Positions 23,236 through 33,068 of a DNA stretch of 64,000 nucleotides are shown here, in pieces. Numbering within the stretch: position 1 is the stretch's first letter; every line of letters begins with the position of its first letter. Made by a program: the position numbers and the translations under genes. The notes beneath the pieces are model-generated. The model saw nothing but the letters and a program-made list of their open reading frames with translations, was not told the DNA's origin and searched no databases. Source of the DNA: Rosa chinensis. Lineage: Eukaryota; Streptophyta; Magnoliopsida; Rosales; Rosaceae. The stretch spans positions 63,520,639-63,584,638 of the forward strand of contig NC_037094.1 of the NCBI RefSeq assembly GCF_002994745.2, given 5' to 3'.

Positions 23236-24010
23236 TTGAGCATTAACAGCAGGTTTGGTATCCCAAAGGTTTTGGTGTCTGACAGAGGGGCAGCATTTAT
23301 GGGTCGTGAGGTTGAACAGCTCGTAGCTGACTTGGGAATACAATTCATTCATTCCATCCCATACTATGCTCAGTCCAATGGCCAAGCGGAGGCCAATAAC
23401 AAAATTGTCATCACACTCTTGAAGAAGATGCTCACAAAAAATCCTGGCCAGTGGCACGAAACGTTGTATGAGACTCTCTAGGCCTATCGCACTTCCAAAC
23501 GTAGCCCCACTGCCACGACGCCCTACGCTCTCATGTTTGGTAATGATGCGGTGTTACCTTTGGAGATTAATGTTCAATCCCTTTGGGTCCAAGAGCAACA
23601 TCATCTGATTGGTGAAGATTACGTCCAAGCCATGTGGCGAGAGCATGAAGACCTTAGCGAGAAACGCTTGGAGGCTCTGGACAGTTTGGTGATGGAAAAG
23701 CAGCGCGTCGCTGGACCCTATGATAAGTGGACGCGTGACTGCAGCTACAAGGAGGACGAGCTCATCTGGAAGGTGGTTCTGCAGCTTGGGGAGAAATTGG
23801 TCGGCCGCGGCAAATGGACATCACGATGGGAAGGACCCTTTGTTATTCATAAGGTTTTGGAAAGAGGGGACTTTCACCTTAAAGATTTGGACGGCGATAT
23901 CCACCGGAATCCTATCAATGGCAGATTGAAGAAATATTACCCCAATGTCTGGGAATTTGAAGATCCGCCTGACACCCCAGCCATCGGGGCTAGGGGGAAG
24001 GGGCAACCAT
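23236..24010 (+). pseudogene. gypsy integrase C-terminal half
   Basis: The frame reads FGIPKVLVSDRGAAFMG, then FIHSIPYYAQSNGQAEANNK. That is the second catalytic aspartate region and the conserved QSNGQAE block with the catalytic glutamate of gypsy integrases. After an in-frame TAG near 23479 it continues AYRTSKRSPTATTPYALMFG and a C-terminal GKWTSRWEGPFVI...GRLKKYY module. The zinc finger and first aspartate are missing. This is the best-preserved sense piece of the element, but it is not functional. Confidence 0.88.
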
Positions 24011-24373
24011 AGTCTTTCTCTGCTCGCGTCCTCATCTTCATCAGGGCCTACTTTGTGGCCTTACTCTAATGTACTCACTTTGCCTAGCAAGATTAGGGGG
24101 GCAATACTTTATATATTTTGGACTTTGTTTTCGCTACTCTTTGACTTTGTTCTATGTGGGTGAATTTTTTTATTTTTTTTGTTTCACATCTCTTTTTCCT
24201 TTTTGACAATCGAGTGTTAAAAATACATATAACAAGGCATATACCAGAGGCTCTATAATATACATTAGAAGATTGAAAGTGACAAAATATTATTGTATTC
24301 ATAAAGTGGCTTTGCAGCCAAAAGCAATACAAGTACATTCACGAAATTACACTTGCGAAATTACAAATTTAAG

Positions 24374-25036
24374 TTAAAAAAAAATTGTAAACTTTCAAGT
24401 CTTCTGGATCTTCTTTCAAAAGGGACTTGACAATCAGCTTTAGTCTCTACACCCTTCTCTCTTGAACCTTGGCAGCTACTATCGTTTGTACTCGAAGGAT
24501 GGGAAGCGCTCGAGTTCATCCCAATCCTCCCAGTTGTCCGTCCTTCAAGCTAAAGGCCTCATTACAGACAGACATCAGAGGTCAGCGAAGCCAAGTTACC
24601 CCATTTATCTTAGGGACAAAACAGAAGTTCGATCCTTAAGCCCAGGAGTCAGGGCGCCGAAGAAGAGCGGATGACCGTTGATGGTCTTCCACATTCCTCC
24701 GACATGCTCCATGGGAGGGAACCTGAAGAGGATGAACCTTTTGGGGTAGATTTCCTAAGCTAGGAGCTCTTCGTGTTCTTCAACCTATCCGAAGCCTAGG
24801 ACATTCCATCCAGGCTTTCAGAAGCCAAAGACACGAGGTTGCCTGAGATTAAGCCATAAGGCCTATCTCAGGGTTGAGATTTCGCCATAAGGCCTAAGAT
24901 CTAGGGGCTAGAAGTGAGATCGTGGGGAGAAGATTTCTAAAAAATGAGGAAGAGGAGTAGGGCTTGCGAAGCCATTTTTGGGTAGGCCATGGTTCTGATC
25001 TTCTCATCCCCAAAGTATAGGTATATATAGGGCTAA
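24374..25036 (-). pseudogene. degenerate antisense ORF, family unknown
   Basis: On the minus strand a TATA-like CCCTATATATACC (about 25018-25030) is followed about 40 bp later by an ACCATGG start context (near 24987-24993). Further downstream (about 24780-24620) an open stretch reads EIYPKRFILFRFPP, MEHVGGMWKTINGHPLFFGA, LTPGLKDR. Several stops break it. I do not recognise the family. It may be an extension of the antisense gene or a second antisense transcription unit. Confidence 0.35.
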
Positions 25037-25399
25037 TCCAAGTGGCCTCAGCCCTTGGATGGACAGTTGAAAGTCGTAATCAACGCCATCAATGAGATTA
25101 AATGCCATAATCTCATAAATGAAGGAGAATTGAAGACGCATGGGAAACAGAACGGTCTTCAAGGAGGTAATCGCTCAGTTTCGAGATTATCTTTTTTGAA
25201 TCACTTTAATACGTAATTAAGGCAAATTTAAAGAAATTGATGGCTACGAAGACAAAGGAGCGTTTGGGCCGATAAGTGGACTAGAGCAAATAAATAATAT
25301 TATTACTGGGTTAATAGTATCCATAATATCCATAATATAAAAGATAATGGGCCTAATGCTAGAGGCCTAAAGCCCCCGGCCTGCGTAGGACAGGTGAAG

Positions 25400-28300
25400 A
25401 AGATGATCATCCAGATGGTAGCCAACTTGAACGGCGGCATGTTCGGCCTGTTGGGCTAATTCGTAGGCCTAGGCCAAGTTTTGAGAAAGCACCTCGAAGG
25501 CGGCCAATGGATGTTCCAGTTGGGCTTCTTCATGAGCGATCCTAGCCCTTACCGTAGCTAATTGGGCCTAAAGATCCTGGATCTGGGACTCGAGGTGTTT
25601 CTCCTCAAGCTCCATATCCCTGAGATGAAAGACTTGTTCACCCAGGGAGTCTCGCAGAGCTTCCATTTGTTGGGCAAGGGCCTGATGCTGTGTCTGGGTT
25701 TGACGAGCCCACGCTTCAACTGTCGCTTTGCGCTCGCACCACTTAGGAAGATCACCTAGCAATTTGTCTATAGCACCAAACTGAGCATCAGAAATGGCAA
25801 CTTCGTGAAGAAGTACTCTGAGATATTCCAAGGCCTTTGCAAATGCGCCAGGCGCCAATAAGTCAGGACCCAGAAGTCGGCGAAGACAAAGCTTAGCATC
25901 TTCCACCACTCTAGGAAGGGTTACTTCAAGGGCACGAGCTAGCAGCTCTAATCTGGAAAGTTCTCCAGGAGGAGGTTGCTGCTAGGCAGGAGCGACAATG
26001 ATCGGGGCCTCGACGGGTTCCACGACAAGACCTACCACTTCAGGTACTAGCTGGGGACCTACTTCTGCTGCTGCTTCATGCACTTGGGGGGGGGGGGCAT
26101 GGGGAGCAGGATCGCCATTGGCTTCATCCACCAGGTTTGGATTGTTGTGACCCTCGCCAACGGTTTCCTCAGCAGTTATCGCCACTTCCTTGATGCCTAC
26201 AGGGCTCTGACCCTGAGAGGGGAGTGTCAGATGTCGAGAAAATCAAAATTAAACTATAAAAAAAGAGGATAAACGTACAAGGAAGGATACCTCGTCAGCA
26301 AGTTGCTCATGAGTAGCGACGGGAACATCTTGGGTTATGATTGGGAGAACCGGCGTGGCCGCCACCGCCTGTTCTTAATTGACCGTAACAACAACAGGTC
26401 CACAGGCGCTACTTGCTCCAGAATGCCGGTCCCTGGTTGACTCTCACTAGGAACGTCGGGAGGGGGGGGGCATCCTCTCCTTAGCCTCAGGCGAACTATC
26501 ATCTATAATATGAACCGGCACAGGGGACGGAGGTGGATGGTCTGCAGCGCGAATTTGAGGTTGGGAGATGACTAGACTTGAGGGCGCTTGGGCTTGCGAA
26601 GAGGTTGCTTCCCCTCTAGTAGTAGAAAGGCCTTCCCCACTCTGCCTAGAAGGGCCTGTAGTCCTACAACGAACCTACAAACGAGGAACGTTTGGTTATA
26701 AGGCGAAATGTGAAGCAAAACAATAACTTCATTACTTGTCTGAATCACGAAGGTACCAATAGATAGGCGATTGGTTCGTCATTTTTCAGGCATAGCTCAA
26801 AGGGTCAGAATGACTGAATTTGCGGGCCAGAGCGGTGGTGACCTGACAAGGGTTGAGGAATCAAGTTTGAGACCAAAAAGAGGGTGTCAAAAAAAAAAAA
26901 AAAGTATAGACAGATTATGCGAGGGTTCTTACCTCCCCAGGAGAGTCTGCGAGTTCAGGCTCCATTGCCACAACCTATTGCTTCGTGGCCTGACCAATGG
27001 CCGTGGATGAGACATCGGCCAGCTGACCACCAGATGGCGGCACACCGCTGGCCCTGGGACTTGTCCGCTCAAACAAAAGATCAGTTAGGATAATGAAGGC
27101 GAGGGGGATGAAATTTGTCGGCCCAGGAAAGCACTTGTTTCCTGTGCCGGTTTGCGGATTATGATTCCAGCTTATGCAGGATGCGGAGCTGACGCAGGTC
27201 GCGGGGGTTGTGCTCCGTGGACAGGGAAGTGGACGAGCACTTGAGAATCAATGTCGTCAAGGTAGTTCAAATGGCGGACGAGTATCGTGAAGAGCTCGTC
27301 GTCCGGTAGATCCCAGCAGTTAACAAAGAACTTGGCCCACCATCGATCATAGTCCTTGGTGACTCTGTTGATGGGACAAAGTTCATAAGCCCAAGCGGGA
27401 AGATTGACTAAGATAAGCATGCTTTGGGCTGGAGGGGGCCCAGTAGCGAGGCCTATTCTTCACTAGGAGGTGTTGTAGTTCCAGGAGTCGTAGAGAGGGA
27501 AAGGTATCAATTGGGCTAACCCAAGTTGGCGAGCGAAGTGGTTGGGGGTGTAGAGCTCATAACTGATATCATCAGCCGCGAGCTTAATGTTTGAGCAACA
27601 GATCGCGCAGCGGAAGGCCAGGCTTTTGTGGTCGCTATAATTCGGATCGCTGGGCAGGAATCCTCGTTTAAGGGGAGGCAGGAACCTCCTATTGAGAACC
27701 AGGTCCAAATCTGTTATCTCGTCTAGAAGGTACAGGTAGGAGAAACACTCAAAGTATGGAGGGGAAGTGTGCCTTTCTTCCAGGCAGTGCCACTGACCCA
27801 AAAGCGCGTTGATTGGTGGGAAGTGAGGGAAGTATACTTGAAGCCAGAAGTCCAGAATCCATAAAGGTCCAGAAATGCCAACCTCAAAAGGATGCATGGT
27901 GGCTTGATACAAGGCACGGTACATTGAGCCCGATATGGGTTGCCTAAGGCCGACGCGGCTGCCGTTGTAGAGGGCAGTAGCTAGAGAGGCCCAAGGACCA
28001 GTGGGCTTGTTGGAGGAGATGCAGAAAATGTACTTGCAAAGCTAGTTCTCCAAGAAGGCAATGCCACAAGTCGCATTGTGCTCTTTGCAATAATGGGATC
28101 GCCACTGTGGGTAAGAGCGGCCGTGGGAGTCGCGGCCAACTTGAACCATTAGCGAAGGGAATTCGACAGCGTCGAATTAGCAATGTACATAGAGCTCGTA
28201 GTCAATAGGCAGCCCTGTGATGGTGAGAACGTCCAGCAACGTTATACTCATCTGCCTAAACCTGAAGTTGAAGGTGTTGCTAGCAGTGTTCTAGAAGCAG

Positions 28301-28752
28301 AGGATCGCGGCTAGAGGTGAGCGATTGCCTCCACTGGGGAGTTGAAAGCATAAGTCGATGGTGTGGGTGATGCCCACCGCGTCCCAGTGAGCTAGAACCC
28401 TGTCTCTAAACTCGTGATACCAAGCGAGTTCCTCCGCACTCACTGAGGGCCAAAACCCTATTTTGGCTCTGTGTTGGCGCTGGCCCCAACTACCGAAGTC
28501 TCCAGGAGTCCTTCGGAGGATGGGGATAGGATGATGAATGGGCAGGACATACAGAGCCATGACTACTTCCAGGATGGCATCTCGTAGGGCAGGACCTAGT
28601 CCGGCCTGAGAATTGGGGAAACTGAGTAACAGAGGCCTCTGGATGGTGGTCTAAGTGAAGCATCGTGCGCCGACGCCGGTTCCCCAGGCGTGCGCGGCTT
28701 CCTCATTGATCTCCTCTTCCTGATCAATGAAAATTTTCTTTTGAGGAGCCAT
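25400..28752 (-). pseudogene. antisense ORF with plant mobile domain
   Basis: An ATG at 28752 (MAPQKKIFIDQEEEINEEAA) opens a long minus-strand frame broken by a few stops. Its parts match the plant mobile domain (aminotransferase-like, PMD): WYHEFRDRVLAHWDAVGI near 28400, then TFNFRFRQMSITLLDVLTITGLP near 28250, SLMVQVGRDSHGRSYPQWRS near 28130, and MYRALYQATMHPFEVGISGP, then LWILDFWLQVYFP at 27924-27820. It ends in an acidic/proline-rich linker and a coiled coil (about 25909-25500, with AQQMEALRDSLGEQVFHLRD). Antisense extra ORFs of this kind are known from Tat-lineage gypsy elements. Their role is not established. PMD domains also occur in host MAIN/MAIL silencing proteins. Stops near 28650, 28288, 27462 and 25567 show decay. 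Confidence 0.75.
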
Positions 28753-28905
28753 TTCTGGGTTTCTGAGAAAGGAAGTGTGGGAAAGAGAGAGAGTTCTAGC
28801 TTTAGCAAAGAGACTGAAAGAGTTTCTGATGTGACAGATCCGAATATTTGCTACAAGATTTAAATAGAGGATTTTGTGAGGGAAACGATGCGGCGAAAAG
28901 ACGTT
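28753..28905 (-). promoter_or_regulatory. candidate promoter and leader of the antisense ORF
   Basis: Read on the minus strand, CTCTATTTAAATC (about 28855-28867) is a plausible TATA box, about 105 bp upstream of the ATG at 28752. A CT-rich leader (TCTCTCTCTTTCCC, about 28783-28796) lies between. It sits just inside the 3' LTR and faces into the element, so it would drive the antisense gene independently of the LTRs. Confidence 0.45.
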
Positions 28906-29026
28906 TAGCAGTTGGGCAGACATAAACCCTCATTTATGGCCTCGGTTTCTGTCATAAGTCGTGTCGCTTAAGTCCTCTTTGATCAGTTATGTATTCGTGG
29001 GCCTAATCTCGAGGCCTGGGGGGCAA

Positions 29027-29706
29027 TGTTTGAGCCCAAAAGTTTTTTTGGCAAGATCCCTTGAGGGAGTTCAACATAGCGAGCCGATACCTGCGACCTA
29101 AAATGAAGTCTACTTGGGTTTAGGTTATAACTTCGCCCATTCTTAAATCCATAAGGAAAAAGAGCCCTTATAAGAATCAAGTAGCAGAGGCCGATTAGGA
29201 ATCTTCAATCAATAATCCTTATATGGCAAGGAACAGTCGAAACCCTAAGGCATAAATATTGGGTTTCAGGGACAAACAAAGACACAACTCTTCAATCAAC
29301 TAATTGCATAGATTATCAAAGTCTCTCCGGAGCAAACCTACCTTCAACCTAGTTGAAAACCAGCGAAGCAAGGGTAACACCCTCGCAACCCAGCGAAGCT
29401 AAAGTCACGCTTTAGCAAACTCGTGCTTTCTCCTACTTCTTGGTGATTGCTTTGCTTAACCTACAACGTTAAGTGTCGACTCGATTACGCAAGGGATCAC
29501 ACCACAAGTCCTTATCCGTAGGGCGAAAGTTCTTTTCCGAAAGGCATAAAAAAGAACCTGGTGACGAGGTTAGTGCTCTCCTCTTCCACCGCGTTTGAGA
29601 AGAAGTCAGGTCAAGGGACGCCCTGATGACTGCACTGCATGGTGCTGGCATGCTCGCTTATTCAAAAGAGACTGTTTGCACGCCAGATTGGTTTTGGAGC
29701 CAAACA
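29027..29706 (+). repeat. 3' LTR of the gypsy element
   Basis: This is a 680-bp partner of 19033-19718. It has scattered substitutions and a small indel in the GCGAAGCAAGG region, so the insertion is not recent. Confidence 0.92.
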
Positions 29707-29893
29707 GAAATAAAGGTGTGTAAACTTCCTTAAAAGGTGGGTGTAGCCGAGAGTGAGAGGTTCTGTTTGTTTAGAATAGGTCCTTTATATGTACTAAAGG
29801 ACGGCTCTTTCTGTCCGCTTCTCAAGGGTGTGTCGTTTCTGGTACTGCTTGCTGAATTATAAAATTGGTTGATTCATTCGATTTAAAAAAAAG

Positions 29894-30211
29894 ATACAGT
29901 ATGTTTTCTTCTTTCTATCGATTACTCTAAAAAAAGTTTCTATATCAACAACTAAACAAATTATTTTTAAAGGCCCCACTTAATATAAAATCTTAGCTCC
30001 ACTACTGTAACATCATCCATCCATGGATAGGGTATATGCAGTTGTATATTTTAAAACTACCTTTTGATCCTTTGTCCTAAAAAAAAAAAAAAAAAAAATC
30101 TTGACATTTGCTTTTGAAGATTACATAGTACTCTAAACGCTTTTTGGGCTCAGAGACTAATCCGTGTAGGATTAACTATCCCTTGACAAGATGGTAAGAC
30201 ATGTGAATATC

Positions 30212-30248
<37 letters not shown>

Positions 30249-30310
30249 TGGTACAAAACACAAGAAATTAATTTAGAAAATTACACACAAGTGTCAGTTT
30301 GAAACTTAAA
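29894..30310. other. intergenic with poly-A and (TA)n runs
   Basis: There is a 20-bp A run at about 30079-30098, possibly another retroposon tail, and a (TA)n microsatellite at about 30219-30244. No gene is seen. Confidence 0.45.
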
Positions 30311-32204
30311 TTAGTTATAAGGCCACCAAAGTTTTATTGTACACATATGGCCACTTGTATGTTTAAATTATTTACATCCTGACAATTTTACCCTTCGTGG
30401 AAGAAAACTAACTCTATGATCTGTCTCTGGCCAAAACAAAAAGAAACTCTCTCTCTCTTTCTTCCCCGATCTCTCTTCTTCTTCTCTTCCCTCTGCAATC
30501 ACCGGAAAGCATCAATTTCAGCCACCATCTTGAAGCTGATCTGATCTGATCGGTGTCTTCGATATCGCAGCGTCGTTCAACTCCGGTGACCTTACGCTCC
30601 TCATCAAGATACGAGGTCATCGGTGTCCTCTAATTCAGCCTGAGAGGATTCCAGATCGGTGTCCGACTAATCGCCTGCTCTTCTTCTTCTTCTTGGAAAT
30701 CGTCTCCAGCCACCGGGCAAGGTCCTCCAGGAGATTTCCGAGTCCTCTGAGAAGATCCTGCATGCGTGAGGGCGTATGTGAGCGAATTGGCACGGCTGGG
30801 GTTAGTCGGAGTCTTGGATTTTCAGTAGGCTCTGACGGCGGCTACCGCCTATAGAGAAGAGGTCACCGACGAGCACATCAGGGAGGGCGTGGCTGCTGTG
30901 GTTGTGAAGATTTTGTTCCAGGCTCACTCCGACCCATACAGTACGATCTCGACCAGGGTAACTTCTGCTGCATTTGGAATTGATCGGTCTATGTTTTCGT
31001 TGTGCTAAGTTTTTGATTTTCTTATAGATTTGTGGTTTGAATCATGAATTGCTACTGTTTTTTGAAATGACAGAAACTCCTGTATTGTTTTTTTCATTCA
31101 GTTTGATAGTTTTGGTTTGATTTGGGTAATTACTATGAATTTTACAATTGTTTTGATTTTTGAGTAGCTTTTGTATTGTTTTGAGTTATGGTAATGAAAT
31201 TGGATCTTAATTTTATGCCTCATTGTTTCTGATGGTGTTTTATTCTGGTTTGTAATTTTGTTTTTGTGGTTGAATTCTGGCAGAAGAGAGCAAGTGAAGC
31301 GGTTTTCAATGTTGGTGAGAGTAGATTTCGGAGTTTGTGAGAGTAGCTATTAGTTTTGGTGAAAGTAGCGTTTTGTTGTTGGTAAGAAGAGTTTTTGATG
31401 TTGATGAGAATATATTTTGTTGTTGGTGAGAGTAACTTTGTGGTGGTGATTGTAGCTTTTTGTAGTGGTGATAGTAGTTTTTAATGTTGGTGAGAGTAGT
31501 TTTTATCGATGGTGAAAGTAGTTTTTTTGTGGTGGTGATAGTAGTTTTTTGCGGTGGTGAGAGTAGATTTTGTTGATGGTGAGAGTAGTTTTTGATATAA
31601 GAGTAGCTCGTTGGTGTTAGTGACAGTAACTTTTGTTGTTGGTGAGAGTAGCTTTTGTTGTTGGTGAAAGGAGCTTTTGGTGTTGGTGAGAGTAGCATTT
31701 GTTTCTGGTGAGAGTAGCTTTTGGTATTGGTGACAGTAGTTTTTGTTGGTAGGGATAGTAGCTTTTCGTTTTGGGGAGCATAGGTTATTTGGTAAGCAGT
31801 AGCTTTTATTGTTGGTGATAGTAGCTTTTGTTATCTCATCGGAGGTTGCCGGAAATCTTACTAGAGTAAATTTTGTTGCTAGTGACAGTAGCTTTTGTTG
31901 CTAGTGATAGTAGCTTTTGTGACTTCGCCTGAGATTGCCGGAAATTTCATCATAGTAGTTTTTGTTGCTAGCTACAGTAACTTTTGGTGTCAGTGACAGT
32001 AGTTTTGTGGTCGCCAAAGTTGACCGGAGACCCGCCGGAGTTGACCGAAGACCTCGCCGGAGAGGAGTGAGAGAATGAATGTTGGTTTTGAACTCTACTG
32101 GCATTTATGTAAATATATTGGTTTTCAATATCCAAAATATAACACTTTTTTTAATCTAGTGGTTTTATAAAGGAAAAAAAACTAGTTGGGGGCCTTATGG
32201 CTAA
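30311..32204. mobile_element. probable TIR DNA element with captured-looking sequence
   Basis: The left end TTAGTTATAAGGCCACCAA and right end TTGGGGGCCTTATGGCTAA are inverted with few mismatches. No target duplication is clear, so the superfamily is uncertain (Mutator-like is plausible). The interior has a CT-rich leader, a GC-rich exon-like segment (about 30560-30955, ending in a splice-like AGG/GTAACT and reading EEVTDEHIREGVAAVVVKIL) and a minisatellite. I do not recognise the exon-like piece. Confidence 0.45.
31306..32010 (+). repeat. minisatellite, unit about 24 bp
   Basis: Degenerate head-to-tail repeats of the type GTTGGTGAGAGTAGCTTTTG run for about 700 bp, with unit length varying by a few bases. 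It lies inside the 30311-32204 element. Confidence 0.85.
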
Positions 32205-33068
32205 AAAAACATTCTATGATGCACCCAAATTAATTTGCGATTTCACCTTTCATTTTTTTTTGTTTTGGAGAGATACTTCTTCCATATTTTCAGCTTTATT
32301 CAGAACGTGTAGCAACACAGTGATGAAGTCTTTCCTTATTGCACCTAGGACGATCGAAACTCTGTCAATGGAAAACCAATATTGTAATCATTCTGATTGA
32401 TTACTACCCTTATTGCATGTCAATGGTTGAATCCCCAATACCAATCCATCCGATATGTTTGGTTTTCGCATCGGCATACCCAACAAGCAGGCAAGTTCAG
32501 GATTCTGTTTTTTTTTTTCTCATTTTATGCCAATTTTACTATGGGACGAGTGTTGGAAATGCTGCATAAATCTGCATTTTGTAATCATAAATATGCATAT
32601 GGACTGAATCTCAATTTTAGCAAGAAACCCACTATTATTAATGAGAAATTTGGGTTTGTCACCATAGTCAAAAATGATAAATTCTGAATATTATGCATCT
32701 GACCCAATTTTGCTTTAGTTTTGCTCATCATTAATTATTTATGTAATTGAAAGATGAAAGATATCCAACAATGTATGACTTGAAAAGTTGGACTGATGAG
32801 GGGTAAAAGTTGAGGATAAATTATATTTGTATGGTTAAATTGCTTTGCTATCGAACATTATAGTAATCGTTTGTTGTCACTGCCACAATTTTCATTTCTT
32901 AGAGAAATGGCACACTCTCTATATATTAAAGCTAGCATATTTTAAGGTCAGTGTGTATTTGGAAAACTTGTAATATATGGTTATTCATCAATCGACGATA
33001 TAATTCTTTCTTCATAGATTAGTTGATTCCCTCGACACTTTACGCCTTGCAAAAGATAAATATATACA
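32205..33068 (+). promoter_or_regulatory. upstream region of the MATE locus
   Basis: A TATA box, CTCTATATATTAAAG, lies at about 32915-32929, some 140 bp before the MATE start codon. That would leave a leader of about 110 bp. The rest is AT-rich with no other recognised feature. Confidence 0.45.

Larger units (their letters stand above)
19033..29706 (+). mobile_element. Ty3/gypsy retrotransposon, probable Tat lineage
   Basis: The LTRs at 19033-19718 and 29027-29706 share TGTTTGAGCC...GGAGCCAAACA. The PBS region after the first is TTTTGGCACGCCCAATGGGA. The polypurine tract GGCCTGGGGGGCAA precedes the second. Sense gag (about 19926-22420) and integrase (23236-24010) remain. Protease, RT and RNase H are missing, with unrelated AT-rich DNA in their place. 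A long antisense ORF with a plant mobile domain fills the space between pol and the 3' LTR, a known trait of Tat-lineage elements. The flanking pentamers AGAAT and GAAAT match only weakly. Confidence 0.9.
18545..29893 (+). mobile_element. LINE-like fragment interrupted by the gypsy element
   Basis: A G-rich segment (18545-18950) and a T-rich 3' UTR (to 19032) continue on the far side of the gypsy insertion at 29707. They end ATAAAATTGGTTGATTCATT and a short A tail at about 29884-29891. The style matches the 3' parts of other LINE copies here (36405-37232 and 46030-46858). No intact ORF remains. The left limit is approximate. Confidence 0.5.

Noticed and set aside
25558..25759. Plus-strand frame at 25.6 kb
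   Set aside because: It mirrors the minus-strand coiled coil of the antisense ORF, and the minus frame is the one with family-like composition.
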